Shown: in pieces, positions 11,477 through 22,545 of the stretch
Layout of the letters: every line of letters begins with the position of its first letter
How positions within the stretch are numbered: position 1 is the first letter of the stretch
Assembly: GCF_902148845.1 (NCBI RefSeq)
Contig: NW_021941230.1
Coordinates: 3,848,411 to 3,912,410 of the forward strand
Source: Salarias fasciatus
Lineage: Eukaryota > Chordata > Actinopteri > Blenniiformes > Blenniidae
DNA: 64,000 nt
Direction: 5' to 3'
The notes under the pieces: generated by a model
What the model saw: only the letters and a program-made list of their open reading frames with translations
Told to the model about the DNA's origin: nothing
The model's database searches: none
Program-made: the position numbers and the translations under genes

Positions 11477-11490
11477 CCACCAGGGGGCGT
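11477..11490 (+). promoter_or_regulatory. Candidate CTCF-binding motif
   Basis: CCACCAGGGGGCGT fits the vertebrate CTCF core consensus (CCASYAGRKGGCR). It is a sequence match only. A single match in 64 kb is not proof of occupancy. Confidence 0.4.
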
Positions 11491-12229
11491 GTCCACCCAG
11501 GTGAGCTCCAGTAGCAACAGGACTGGGAGGCTGCTGAACACTGAACGTCTCATGACTGATTCTCCTGGATAAAACAGGACAGCTCCCCTGCTACTGGCCA
11601 CACAGGACGGGAGCCCCGGAACATGAATGTAGAGATTTTATCAGGTCAATAGAAGCAGATGTTAGATACTGACGACACCATAAAACCTCTGTTGGTTAAA
11701 AAGTTATTAATACTCTGAGTAGTTTTTAAGAAGAGTACTTTCTACTTTCACTGAAGTATTTTTAACTCCAGGAGTTTTACTCATAGATGAGAACAACTTC
11801 AGCAATGTGACAGAACTAGAACCTGAGTAGAAATCCTCAGGTCTCTTTCCCGCCTCCTATTGAGGAAGCTGACACCACCTCATTTGCATACTAACAGTGA
11901 TTGGCTGCTGAGCTGCAGGAGGGGGAGTGCTCTGTGATCCTGCACACAGGAGAGGAAGAGATGGAACCTCTCATTTGAGTCTTTTCCAGAGGATTTTCCA
12001 CTGATTGCAGTGAATCTGGTCTGTATTCAGTTTGAAGGGAATCTGTTTTCTCTCTGAACTTCCGTTCAGGGGGGGAAGGGGGTCCTGCAGGATTCTTTTT
12101 GCTGATGAAAGAGTTCTTACTGGGAGTCCAGTGATCTCAGAGCACTCTGACAGGAACTCCCCCCCACCCTTCCTGTTTCCTCTGTCAGCTTTAGACTGGT
12201 ATGGACTGGTGCACAGCCGAGGAGACTTA

Positions 12230-12420
12230 TTTTACTAATTTTAATATGTTCTTCATTATTATTGACGGTTAATAATACAACTATTTTGTGTGTGTTGGCG
12301 TGTGTGTGCATGTTAATCAGGGAAACGAGTGCGCGGAGTGTGAGTGAGAGGTGAAGCGCCGTAAAAATTAAATAAATTTTAAAACCTGATTTGAGGCATT
12401 AATAAAGCAGACATGAGGCA
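12230..12420. repeat. Dispersed repeat, inverted copy of 22950-23140
   Basis: Shared blocks include CGAGTGCGCGGAGTGTGA, ATTTTAAAACCTGATTTGAG and ATTATTGACGGTTAATAATA, each found as its reverse complement near 22.95-23.14 kb. The element family is not identified. The other copy lies within a hAT-like region. Confidence 0.8.
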
Positions 12421-13125
12421 TTAAAAGGTTTGCTGATACTCTTGGCGTAATATTTAGTTTATTTATCTTAATTTCTAATACATTTGATTACAGAAAAAAC
12501 AACCTGTTGTGCTCCTGCGCAAAAACACAGCAAAATGTATGACGGTCTGGCTGAGCGCTGCGGCCTTTGGAGGGGGGGTAAGAATGCTGGCAGTTCTAGT
12601 GTTAATCATTTTAGTTCTAGTGTTAATCATCATTTCCCTCCATTCCAATATTGACGTTCATCTCCACTATTAGAAATAAGCGGAGAGCTCATTCCCTCAG
12701 GTCATTCATTCATTTCGGCATCTCCGTCAGCATGAACCCCAACCTCTCTCTCGTGCATGCAGCAGACTGAGGACTGTGATGAGCCTGTCAGAAAAATTAA
12801 GAATCTACAGTACGGAGGAGGGAAACACAGTGAAATGTCTCAGAATTTGACCTCTGCATTTGATAAACAGACAGCTTATTCATATGTGTGTTTTTTTTCT
12901 GTTTTGTGTTTGTTGTTTTACTTTTGAGAGGATAGTGTGACAAACACAAGCTGCTTATTTAAATCACTAAATATCTTAAATCATTATTTTTGTCCACAGG
13001 TTGGATTTACACCAGAATAAAAACACGTTTAGCTGTGATTAGGAAAAGTTTCATTATACGTCCGCTCTGCCCGCTCTGAAGGCACAGACTCCTCAAATTT
13101 TTTCATTTAAATTTTTATTAAATTT

Positions 13126-13788
13126 CATATTTCCAAGGCCAAACTGTCTTCTATGTACCCTGAGGTCAGCCCTTCATGTACCAGGTGTAACATAAAAGAA
13201 GCTTCTTTGAGCCACATGTTCTGGTCCTGTTCATACTTAAATAACTAATGGGGAGCCATCTTTAACACTCTTTCCCAGATATTCAACATCAGATTGGGAC
13301 CAAATCCTATAGCTGCTCTCTTTGGGGTGATTAAACCACCACATTTTCATACTACCAAAAAAAACTCCCTTGCCTTTGCTTTGTTACTGGCACGTCGAAT
13401 AATTTTACTGAAGTGGAAAGATGCCTCCTCTTTTTCTCACGTACAGTGGCTACATGTTATGTCCTGTTTAAAGCTAGAAAAAATAAGATTCTCACTAGAA
13501 TAAACTTCGAGTGCTTTTGATGATACGTGGGGTCCATTCATACTGGCGTTCCCAGCTCTGTGATTCACTTGGTACCATATAGAGTAATTTCTCTACTGGA
13601 GTTAGCATAATAGTTGAGCAGTGGTGGGATGGGTGGAAGGTTGTTTTTATTTTTATTTTTTTTTTCTCTCTTTTCCCTTTTTCTCTTTCTTTCTCTCTTA
13701 TAAGAACACTGTGAACCAATCAGCCTTTTTTTTGTACAAATGTACATATACCTTTATTTGAATACAATAAAATATTTTTGATTCAAAA
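13126..13788 (+). mobile_element. 5'-truncated L1-clade LINE with 16-bp target duplication
   Basis: The copy lies between two exact copies of AATTTTTATTAAATTT (13110-13125 and 13789-13804). It encodes the end of an L1 ORF2, including the C-terminal cysteine motif CTRCNIKEASLSHMFWSC and the following LLARRIILLKWKD block. It ends with AATACAATAAAATATT and a short A-rich tail. The reading is broken, so this is a dead copy. Confidence 0.88.
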
Positions 13789-13804
13789 AATTTTTATTAA
13801 ATTT

Positions 13805-14850
13805 TTAACAAATAGTTTATTATATTTCTCTGTTGTTTACATCAACTAGGTTGGTGCAAATGCAAATCTGCACTCTCGCTGCGGCAAAAAACAAACAACA
13901 AAAAAACCTACATCCGAGTGCATCGTCAAAAAACTGACGCAGCCGCATTGTGATTAAAAAAAAAAAAAAAAAGCCGCTTTTGGCCGAGTTGGTAAGCAGC
14001 TTACAGTCAAGTCGGCACCGACCAACTCGGCCACTTGAGAGCCCCCCCCCGCGAGGCTGACTTGGACTGGTGCCGACCTGACTGTATCCCGGGGTGCCCG
14101 GGGGGCTCGTGGGTTTTTATAACCCACCAACCCTACGTAAATTACGCCTGTAAACTACACTAAATGATCTAACCAACTAACTATAATGCTAAAATGATGC
14201 TAATGCTAAAACAATGCTAATCTGCTAATCGCTGTGAAAAAGATCGCTTGCTCTGGTCCCACTCCAACTCGTAGGGGAGGCATTGCTTATATAGGGCTGT
14301 ACTCGATGACGTAGGATGGATGCAGGGGCGTGGGCAATAAGTGCGTTGGATGCCATCATCCAGCCAATCACGAAATTCAAATGTAGTAAACGCTGTTAAA
14401 CCATTTGAGGCGGTAGTAAGATGTTTTTTGTCACAAAAATAGGATTTTAAACAAGTTTGCACTAAATTGTAAAAGTAATGTCAGAAACGAGTCGACAATA
14501 ATATAACACATGCATTTATACAGTTTATCAGCAAAAAAAATTGATTTGGGGGTTAGTTGCTCTTTAAGCAGCATCACATGAGAGGAAATGCTGTAGTGAA
14601 TATCAGCACTGCTGAAATTCAGTCAGATAAGTATTATAACATTGCATTGTGCTGTTCAGCATTCCACTGAAATGACAATGAACTGAACACCTAAATTTGT
14701 AAATCAGAAACAAGTGTTTTGTATTTTATGCATGCACTCTAGTGGACATCATACGTGTATCTCTTTGTTTCTTTTATTTGTTTTCATTTCATTTTGTTCT
14801 TGAAATCATATTTTTATTGTTAGATATTATTACTCAGTGCTGCCACATAC
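13805..14850. other. Intergenic stretch with a GC-rich hairpin
   Basis: No gene is supported. At 13984-14090 two nested inverted repeats occur (GGCCGAGTTGGT with ACCAACTCGGCC, and TACAGTCAAGTCGGCACC with GGTGCCGACCTGACTGTA). These could fold into a strong hairpin and suggest a foldback or SINE-like insertion of unknown family. Confidence 0.5.
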
Positions 14851-15020
14851 CAGTGTTGTTTTCGTTAACGATGACGACAACAAAAATATTTCGTCAACGC
14901 CCCTGTTTTAGACGTGACGAGCTAAAAATCTCTTTAAAGAAGGAAGGAAAGAAAGGAAGAAAGGAAATTTGACGAGATGTATCTGTTATTTTCGTTAACG
15001 AGACGAGATGAGATGAAAAT
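14851..15020. mobile_element. Possible hAT-type element end (partial)
   Basis: The sequence starts CAGTGTTGTTTTCGTTAACG and has the internal repeat TTTTCGTTAACGA. This resembles common fish hAT MITE termini. No matching opposite end was found nearby, so the copy is incomplete or misidentified. Confidence 0.35.
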
Positions 15021-15218
15021 GTCAGTATTTTGACCATCAAAATAAATTTAAACAAATGCGATTCCCCCAGCTTGTTCACACACCTGGTGTACTTTACTCT
15101 GAAAATATTAGCAATTCAGAAGCAGCTTCCTGTTCTTGTTTGACCGCACCCATCAGTAGGCCTGCACTGGTATCTAAGCTTGGCAGGAGGAAAAGACGCA
15201 GTGATTTATGGACGTACT

Positions 15219-16315
15219 TTAAAGGGCCTGTATTAGTAGCGGCCGGTGGCGGGGGGCGCAGGTGGCGGGAGAGCGTGTTTTGTCCGCCTACACCACCAGC
15301 GGCAGGCGGTGCGGTGTTAATTCACTTCCACATTGGTGGAAGCGCTTGTTTAAAAAACTCACGCATTCCAGGCGGGCAGTGTTGAAGAAACCAGTTTATT
15401 AAAAATAATCGTTGCCTACCTGTTGTGTTGTTTGGAATGCACCTTGAATGCGCAGGTGTGGAAATGAGCGCTCCCATCAATGCGGAAGTGAATTGACACC
15501 GCACTGCCCGCCACTGGCGGTGTAGGCAGATGAAACAAGCTCTCCCGCTACCTGCGCCCTGCGCCACCGGCCACTACTGGGCTGTGTCATGCTTTTTTAG
15601 CTAGTCCAAACCCTGGCATTAACATGGTAATAGTTCAATTTTGGCGCTAAGTTGAAGTCATTTTGTGTGAAATAAAAGATTTTCTGTGGCTAATTCTGAA
15701 ACCTGGAAGAGAAAACGCTCTGTTTCACTGAAAATCCCGCCTCTCCCCCTGTGGACTTTGACTGACAGCTACTTCAACCAATCAGCGCTTCCAAACAAAT
15801 ACGTCATGCGTTAGCTTCTCTAAGGGTTAGCTTTAGCTCTTTAGCTTTAGCTTCTCTACATGCAAACACACGCGAAAACGTCTTTTCCTGTTAGAAACTC
15901 ACCAAGCGCAGACCCTTCAGACTCTTGCTCTTGCTTGATTGCAGCTTTCAGACGATGGTTATAGTTTATCTCTGTAATCTCCGCTATGCACAGTGACGGC
16001 GTCACTTCCAGTTTAGCCACTGGAATTCTTCAAAAAACTTTGAAAACAAAGAGCGGCAACGCTGATTGGCTTGGCAGTTTCATGATCGAGGCCCTGCAGT
16101 GGAGGGGGAGAGGGGCGGGGTCAGGGGAGCGCTCTTCTCCTCGTGACGTCACTACACAGACTCTTTTCACGGGTACAGGAGGGACAGCCTCTCTGAGCAG
16201 TAGGACACACAGGCAGTCCGGAAAAGCCCGCTTTGGGGTGTTTTTGATGAGTACATAACTATATAAAAGGTTGAAACATACAAAAAGTGAATTTTGCATG
16301 ACACAGCCCCTTTAA
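15219..16315. mobile_element. TTAA-flanked MITE (piggyBac-like) hosting a foldback element
   Basis: The left end reads TTAA-AGGG, interrupted, then resumes GGCTGTGTCATGC at 15580. The right end reads GCATGACACAGCCCCT-TTAA. Removing the insert at 15227-15579 restores AGGGGCTGTGTCATGC facing its inverse, flanked by TTAA on both sides. TTAA flanks point to piggyBac-type mobilisation. The interior of about 740 bp has no transposase. Confidence 0.7.
15227..15579. repeat. Foldback element with ~115-bp inverted arms
   Basis: The left arm at 15227-15345 and the right arm at 15465-15579 are imperfect inverted copies. Examples are GCGCAGGTGGCGGGAGAGC facing GCTCTCCCGCTACCTGCGC, and CAATTCACTTCCGC-like blocks. 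The loop is about 120 bp. There is no coding capacity. It lies inside the TTAA-flanked MITE. Confidence 0.8.
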
Positions 16316-17088
16316 TCATAATTCAGCAGACAATATAAAAGAATGCCTCGTAGTGGGAGACAGAGGTATCTAATCCAAATGTTTGACTGTTTGTTCTTAC
16401 TGTGAAACAGCAACAGGAGCCCACCATCGGTTGGTGACGATTGTTTTTTTCCAAATATGGAGCAAATCTTTCTCTTTTTCTGTTTTCTTTTCTTTTTTTT
16501 TTTTTGAAAAATAATTCAAGATTTGTCTTATTTTGAAGAAATGTATTTTCATTTTGTTTAAATTTGTAAAGAGTAAATTCAGGTAAGGAATACTTACAAG
16601 TGTATCAAACACAACAAAGTTATCTTTGTCATTTCAGTTTTGAAGACTTCAAAGTGTTGCAAACCATTCAAGTGTACCCGAGGAAGATTATGTGGCAACA
16701 CTGTCACATAATCTTTTCAGATGCACTGTTAAAGTTTCTAAATCCCATTTCTGGACCATCAACCACATCTGCTGCTGCTGCCTTCACCTCAGCAGCACAA
16801 TCCACCAGTGATGCAGCAGAATCAAACGCTGCTCCTGGTGCCTGAACCTCAGCAACACCTTCATGGGAAGAAGCTGGCAGAAGTTTACCCCAATGCTTGA
16901 AAATACTAAATACTACCCCAATACTAAATACTTGACGGTTTCCATGGACACCTGGTCTCTGATCATTTGGATCATTTGAAATTACTTCTGAGTGAAAACA
17001 ACTCCTCAAGAACAGAAGAGAAAAGTAGAGAGACTCACCTTCTTCTGCTGTGATGAGAATGAGCTGCTGTCTGGACATTCACAAGCTT

Positions 17089-17090
<2 letters not shown>

Positions 17091-17136
<46 letters not shown>

Positions 17137-17187
17137 AACCAGAGGTCACGTGATTTCACAGAAACTCCAATCTTCAAAAAAGGAACG

Positions 17188-17253
<66 letters not shown>

Positions 17254-17425
17254 CAGAGATCATGTGATTTCACAGAAACTTGATTCACAGAAACTTGGTC
17301 CCCACAAGCATAGAAAAACCCGTACACACACACACACACACTCCATGGACAATCCAACAGGAAGGTGAGGGTGAGGGTGCTGTTTGTTATCATTGCCTCC
17401 AGAGTGTGTGTATGTGTTGTTGTTG

Positions 17426-17457
<32 letters not shown>

Positions 17458-17472
17458 GTTGTTGGTGGTGGT
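17091..17472. repeat. Cluster of (CA)n and (TTG/GGT)n microsatellites
   Basis: Three CA runs (about 17091-17133, 17190-17251, 17322-17341) are separated by related unique stretches (AGAGGTCACGTGATTTCACAG and a near copy), so the region arose by local duplication. It is followed by TTG and GGT trinucleotides at 17416-17472. Confidence 0.9.
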
Positions 17473-17499
17473 GGGGGGGGGCTCTCTCAGATCACACTG

Positions 17500-18180
17500 T
17501 AATCATACCAAAACATCTAATGAACCACATCTGAACCAGCTCATCGAGTGTGGAGGGACAAGTCTGTACTACCACTGTCTGTGGCTGACATTCCTCTGGA
17601 CCAACGGGTTGGAAGTTATGATGGCTGTTTTGGGACAAAATTACCCATAGGAGGCAACATGCTGATGTCTGTTGAGATTCAAATTACTCGTTACGCGCTG
17701 CTGCGGCTTATGAATCTCTCACACACTGTGGACGTAGTACAAATGGAGGAGATGGCAGCAATAAGAGCAATGGTCCTGCAGCACCGTGTACTTCTAGATG
17801 GTTAACTGCAGAGAATGAAGGGGTGAATCTAAAATGCTTGGCTCTACCTGTTGAACGTTGATCCCAGACCACAGTTCAGATGGAGGAGTATTAATGACGG
17901 CACAGGGTGACCTAAAGTCCCCTAGAGATCAAGTGCAAGCCAGACACACCAAAGTCACTTTTGATCTGTTGTGATGGCTTTCCACAGGGGTGTGGTGGCA
18001 AATACTGGTCAAAATGCTAAAACCAGTGATGGTGATACTCGCATTATTCTGTGTTTTAAACACATTTGTCATATCATACCTGAGGTCAAAGGTCTCAAAG
18101 ATGACTACTGCACCTGTTCAAAATATGATGATGAGTAAAGAATTTCAAGAACTTCTTCTGGAGCCATATGGACTCTGACA
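17500..18180 (+). mobile_element. Retroviral env (TM subunit) fossil
   Basis: Two pieces resemble the transmembrane subunit of fish retroviral envelope. The first is a heptad-rich ectodomain stretch (EEMAAIRAMVLQHRVLLDGL). The second is a membrane span with cytoplasmic tail (KMLKPVMVILALFCVLNTF, then VISYLRSKVSK). It is broken and has no recognised LTRs or pol next to it. It is not linked in an obvious way to the pol fossil at 6.4 kb. Confidence 0.6.
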
Positions 18181-18415
18181 ATGAATCCTATGTGTGAATG
18201 ATGCTACATTTTACCCTCTGAGTGTAAATTATGAAGGTGTTCTGAAAATAGTCATGTTACAGAAAAGTCAACTGAAGTTGTAAATATGTGATTATGAGAA
18301 TTTGGCATTCATCAATGATAAACAGGAGAGAAATGTTGGAAAAGTGCAGTTATCATTGCTTCATGCTTACACTTACTGATTTCTGCTGTCTGGAATATTT
18401 TACCCTTAAGGGCCC

Positions 18416-18844
18416 ATGAATAAAGGCGTAGTATGCCAGTACCCTATTATGCACATAGGGGAAAATTACTGGAAGTCTGTGCAGTCAGAAAAGAATGTGA
18501 ATTATCAGCTGTCTCTGCCCACCAATATTGTAATAAAGAAGCTTAGGAATGAGCAGCTTTTTGGAGATGAAGGAAGCTGCCCTGATGGAGCAGCTGTCGC
18601 TCCCTTCATGAGTAAAACTGACATGTGTCTTTGCCTGGTTCCTTTTGCTGGTGTGTTCTCTTGTCTACCTGGTTCAGGGTTTCAGCTGGGCTCAAACCTG
18701 ACAGTGACTCGTCCAAATGGGACTCCATTGATGCTGTCTTATCAAAATTGTGGTTGGCGTGCTGAACTCCAGGTGAAAGTAGTTGGTCGAACTCAAATCT
18801 GCTTTCCTGAAATAGAAAACTCAGAGATTCCAGTCTCAGAGTAG
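18416..18844 (+). CDS. Open frame of unknown identity
   Basis: There are 142 codons from an ATG to a stop, with normal codon composition and several cysteines (CLCLVPFAGVFSC, YQNCGW). I do not recognise the family. It begins downstream of the env fossil and ends upstream of the GT microsatellite and the NLR exons. It could be a retroviral remnant, an exon of the NLR-region gene or chance. No clear splice sites frame it. Confidence 0.3.
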   Translation: MNKGVVCQYPIMHIGENYWKSVQSEKNVNYQLSLPTNIVIKKLRNEQLFGDEGSCPDGAAVAPFMSKTDMCLCLVPFAGVFSCLPGSGFQLGSNLTVTRPNGTPLMLSYQNCGWRAELQVKVVGRTQICFPEIENSEIPVSE

Positions 18845-18984
18845 GTCAGCTCACAGTTCAGGGTGAGACTCAGCATTTGTTCAGCCTGCTTCATGAAGTG
18901 GACCTCAGAACATCTAGTAACTCTTGATGGGATGTTACTTTGACCTCCAGAACCACTGAGAGGAGCCTGTTGGACCAGGATTTA

Positions 18985-19097
<113 letters not shown>

Positions 19098-19139
19098 AAA
19101 CTCTGTCCTCTAATCTCACTTCTTTCTCTCTTTATTCAG

Positions 19140-19313
19140 GTTGGAGGACTGCAGTTTGTCAGAGATCAGCTGTTCTTCTCTGGCCTCAGCTCTGAAGTCC
19201 AACCCCTCCCACCTGAAGGAGCTCTACCTGAGTCTCAACCAGCTGCAGGCTCCAGCTGTGCAGCAGCTGGTTGCTCTCCAGCAGAGTCCAGACTGCAGCC
19301 TGCAGACTCTGAG
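19140..19313 (+). CDS. NLR (NLRC3/NLRP12-like) leucine-rich-repeat exon
   Basis: The exon is exactly 174 bp, the standard size of fish NLR LRR exons. It is framed by TTTATTCAG upstream and GTCAGT downstream, in phase 1 to phase 2. It encodes [20 protein letters not shown], then [14 protein letters not shown] and [12 protein letters not shown], the ribonuclease-inhibitor-type LRR wording of cytosolic fish NLR receptors. The NACHT domain and other LRR exons are not visible upstream, where a retroviral env fossil and microsatellites lie. Either a very long intron or, more likely, a truncated gene is present. The gene symbol cannot be assigned because the family has hundreds of members. Confidence 0.85.
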
Positions 19314-19614
19314 GTCAGTAGATGGTTGGAGTGAGTCCATGCTGCTTTCAGCAGTTTGGACTAAACACAGTCAGTGTGAGAACAAAGATCCAGTGTTTGA
19401 CTCTCAGTGAGGCTGTGAGAGGAGAACGCTGAGCAGCTTCAGGATTGGACAGCAGAGGACACACAGTCAGCCAATCAGAGGAGCCACAGGCTTGTTGTGT
19501 TGGTCTGACAGTGGTGGTCCTTCATGAGCTCTGAGCTGCTGACTGCTGCTCTGAACAGGACTGAAGTCCTCACTGCTTCACACACTCTGACCACCACCTC
19601 TCATCTCTCTGCAG

Positions 19615-20480
19615 GTGGAGCTACTGGTTGCAGAGAGGAGGCTGTGAGTCCTGAAGATCTACTGAGAGCAGAGCTTCTTCCAGCACTGAGTGACAGAGGA
19701 AGCAGCAGAAGAGCTGCTGAGTGTCAGTGGTGCAGTGTGAAGAGCTGTGAGAGTCCAGCATGGAACCATGGAGCATCAGTAGATCTCCAGCGTTCAGCCC
19801 TGCTGCTCTCCCTCATTTCACCATCCTGAAGGAGATTTATCCAAAGAACCACTCAGAAAACGTTTTCAGATCAACAACATCTGCTGCTTCTGTGAGACTG
19901 GTGTAGAAACAACTGTCCAGATGTTCTTCTCATGCTCTCAGATACAATCTGCTTTGATTTTCAAAGTGATTCCAGACTAAATCTCTTCATTTCTGAGTCA
20001 TGTGACAGAAAACAGGAGAACTTTTGGACTGACTGCAGAATAAAAATGATGAATTGTTCAGTCATGTAATTCTCTGCTTGGTGAAGTTTTTCATTCCTCT
20101 CAATCACATTTTAAAGTCAATCCTCAACTTTCAATGATTTCTAATTGTTTAGCAGCTCAGTAAAAATGATCAAACTACTAAGACACAGATCTTAGACACA
20201 ATCTTTGAAACAGTCCAAATTCATTTGTCCTCTTTGTTCATAAAAACTCTATTTTGATCAATATTTAGTGAAGCTGGTTTCTTGTTTCTTCTATTTTCTT
20301 CTCATCTTCTCTGAAGCTTAAATTCCTGATTGAAGTCTTGATGTCAGCTGATAGTCAGAGAACTCTTTTCCTGTTTGAGAGCTTTGTTTCATTGGTTTAG
20401 AAGGAAACACAGAGAATTCCCTCCTGACTGGATTGATTTGGGAACATGTTCAATGTTTGTTCTAATAAAGTCTGTTGAAC
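19615..20480 (+). CDS. NLR-like gene terminal exon with 3' UTR
   Basis: After CTCTCTGCAG, the frame left open by the LRR exon continues as R-WSYWLQRGGCES and stops at 19652-19654. The rest is 3' UTR. The splice phase (two bases carried over) fits the 174-bp exon exactly. The UTR ends near an AATAAA at 20464. This short C-terminal tail without a B30.2 domain is one of the known endings in the fish NLR family. Confidence 0.75.
20464..20469 (+). terminator. Poly(A) signal AATAAA of the NLR-like gene
   Basis: AATAAA sits in TTCTAATAAAGTCTGTTG, about 810 bp after the stop codon. It is followed by a T/G-rich stretch (TTTCTTGTTCC), as expected for cleavage and polyadenylation. Confidence 0.6.
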
Positions 20481-21270
20481 TGTTTCTTGTTCCGTCCTCT
20501 TTCCACCACCACGCTGCTCACAGCCTCTGAAAACACAACTTTTAGAAAACTGCTGCCAGTGGTCTCCATGGAAACGGGAGGAAACAGCCGCAGTCAGCAG
20601 TTCTTTGGCGTCACAGCAGTAAAGAGAGTTTTCCAGTTGTCATCAGGACTCCACAGGTGGAGCAGCAGTGAACCAACAGAGCAGGAAACAGAGTTTCCAG
20701 TCAGGCTAGTTTCTCTTTAGTTGATGGTTTATTGGTTGAAAAGCAGAGGATGAAAATGCGGCTCTTCCTGGACTCTCCTGGATCTTTTCTTGGTGGTCTG
20801 TCTGCTGCTCTGTTCCTACTTTCTTCCTGATCTGTTTCCTGCTCTGTTGACAGCTGTGTTGACAACAATTCAGCCTGGATTCAAATGACTGGAGCAGACA
20901 GCTGCTTCAGAGAAAGGCCTTGATTCTTTGTGGACATGAGACTTTTCTCTCTGCTGTCAGTCAGCTGACCTGCTGCTGCTCCTCCACAATCCTCTCCATG
21001 GCCTTTCTTAGCGCCCCCCTCTGGCCTCCTCCTGAAACACAACTAATACAGCAGTGTTATCATGAAGTCTGAGCAGCAGGACTCCTTCAGTCAGAGTGGG
21101 ATGAAAAAGGCTGCAGCTGCTCTTTAAATGTCCAAACTCCATGACTGGGTGTCCTCCTGTCCCACAGGGTTCCTCACTTGAAGACTACAGTAATCAGATT
21201 ACTTTCCTCTGGTGGACAGACTTCTTCTATGACCAAACCTGAAAACCACTGGTAAGAGAGAGGAGTGACA
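20481..21270. other. Intergenic, no feature recognised
   Basis: Pyrimidine- and CTG-rich sequence (CAGCAG/CTGCTG words) without a supportable gene or repeat family. It separates the NLR remnant from the first tRNA gene of the cluster. Confidence 0.5.
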
Positions 21271-21276
21271 GTTGAA

Positions 21277-21348
21277 GGGCTCGTCCGGGAATTGAACCCG
21301 GGACCTCTCACACCCTCAGTGAGAATCATCCTCCTAGACCAACGAGCC
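21277..21348 (-). tRNA. tRNA-Pro(AGG), variant
   Basis: The 72-nt cloverleaf on the minus strand has acceptor GGCTCGT/ACGAGCC, T-arm GGTTCAATTCC and the anticodon stem CTCAC/GTGAG. The loop reads TGAGGGT, giving anticodon AGG, but position 33 is G instead of the near-universal T. The D-arm also has AGGAGGAT where the other copies have AGGAGTAT. These changes suggest a tRNA-like relic or weak gene. It belongs to the duplicated Pro/Ala cluster. Confidence 0.8.
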
Positions 21349-21429
21349 GACACGCTCACAGAGTAAAAAGACTCAACTGATGGTCATAAACCAGGCAGGT
21401 GATCCAGACTCCTGACAGCCTGGACAGAG

Positions 21430-21870
21430 CTCATCCAATGACCACATCCTGACTGAAGGAGATGAAAACATGAGTCATGATGACTTGAATGATGGTCAGT
21501 TTGACCTCAACCACTTCAAACAGACCTGCAGGACGTGAACGGGCCCTAAGTGAGCCCAACGGCATGCTGGGAGAGCTGATGAAGTCACAGTCTGCTTCTG
21601 GGTCTCTGCTCCAGTGGTTGGTCGTTCTGTGCTGAGAGGAGCTTTGTCTAATGTCCAGTTTTTCTTTGGACTTTAGACATCTTCCATCAGTGATTCTTGC
21701 CAGCATGCACTCCCTGCATAATAAGACTGATGAACTGCAGGTTAATGTTTTTCATATGTCTGAATACCGGACTGCTTCAATGCTTGCTTTTCCTGAGACA
21801 TGGTTGAATGGAGGGACAGCAGTGACAGTCTGCACATAGATGGGGTCCCCTGTCAGGCTGGACCGAGACT
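21430..21870. mobile_element. LINE endonuclease fragments in the tRNA-cluster repeat unit
   Basis: The segment 21430-21640 is a copy of a block also found at 36315-36556 and, inverted, at 57130-57480. That block derives from the start of an L2-like LINE (motif LTETWL in the other copies). From about 21651 on the plus strand a second, different LINE endonuclease start is readable (LPSVILASMHSLHNKTDELQ, AFPETWLNGGTAVTV, PVRLDRDSRLTG). Both are short, dead fragments. Confidence 0.6.
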
Positions 21871-22159
21871 CCAGACTCACAGGTGAACCTTTGAACCTTT
21901 GAACTGCTGGCTGTCTCTCCACGTCCATTCTCCCTCCCAAGGGAATTCCCTCTGTTATTCTTTATTTTGGTTTATATTCACCCCAGAGGGAATGCACCCA
22001 CAGGAATATAAATGAATAGATCCCCGCTCCCCATCCACAAGGAGAGGGGTATTGCTTGCTTGTGGATCCAGCCTCTCTTTGGGGGTAGTGTGGAGTCCAC
22101 AGTGTGGGGGGAGGGGCCCACAGAGCACAGCAGCTGAACCAGATGACTTCTCCTGATTG

Positions 22160-22545
22160 GAAAACATACAAGTGACTCTAACAAGTGGTTTACTGCTGAA
22201 GCCCAAAGTTCAAACCTGCCATCATGTCAACAAATCAGCATCATAATTGTCTTTTTCTTACATTGGTGTTTGACCCTAACTGAAGACAGACCATGTCATA
22301 ACACAGATATTATTCATGTTCAGGGCTGATTGTCTGCAGTATGTCTTCATATACATTGATCTTCTGGGAAATTCATCAGACCAAGCTGCAGGTTCACTGA
22401 AGCCTACTTGTCAGTCAGAGTTGTTTGTCTCATAAAAACTCGACGTTTGTGTTGCATTGCTATGACGACTCCTCCCACACCAAGTCGGTGCTCTGTATGA
22501 TGGAAAGCGACCGGGGCCAAGGCCGAACAAAGAGAACCGAGTGGT
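22160..22545. repeat. Duplicated block shared with 56385-56660
   Basis: The two regions share long stretches in the same orientation, including CAAGTGACTCTAACAAGTGG, GGTGTTTGACCCTAACTGAA, TTATTCATGTTCAGGGCTGA and GATGGAAAGCGACCGGGGCC. Similarity ends exactly at GAACCGAGTGG, where TAGGGCTGTCGCGG begins here but not at 56.66 kb. Confidence 0.85.

Larger units (their letters stand above)
10903..13109. other. Intergenic stretch without a recognisable gene
   Basis: No coding exon, tRNA or complete transposon could be supported. It contains a CTCF-like motif at 11477, a copy of a dispersed repeat at 12230-12420 and a short tandem echo (TTCTAGTGTTAATCAT) near 12596-12635. Confidence 0.6.

Noticed and set aside
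13984-14060. tRNA gene or tRNA-derived SINE head (TGGCCGAGTTGGT resembles a pol III box A)
   Set aside because: No B box follows, and the similarity is explained by the nested inverted repeats of the hairpin.
16600-17078. Possible NLR N-terminal exon on either strand
   Set aside because: An open stretch with a GTGAGT donor exists on the minus strand, opposite to the NLR exons, and no recognised NLR N-terminal wording was found.
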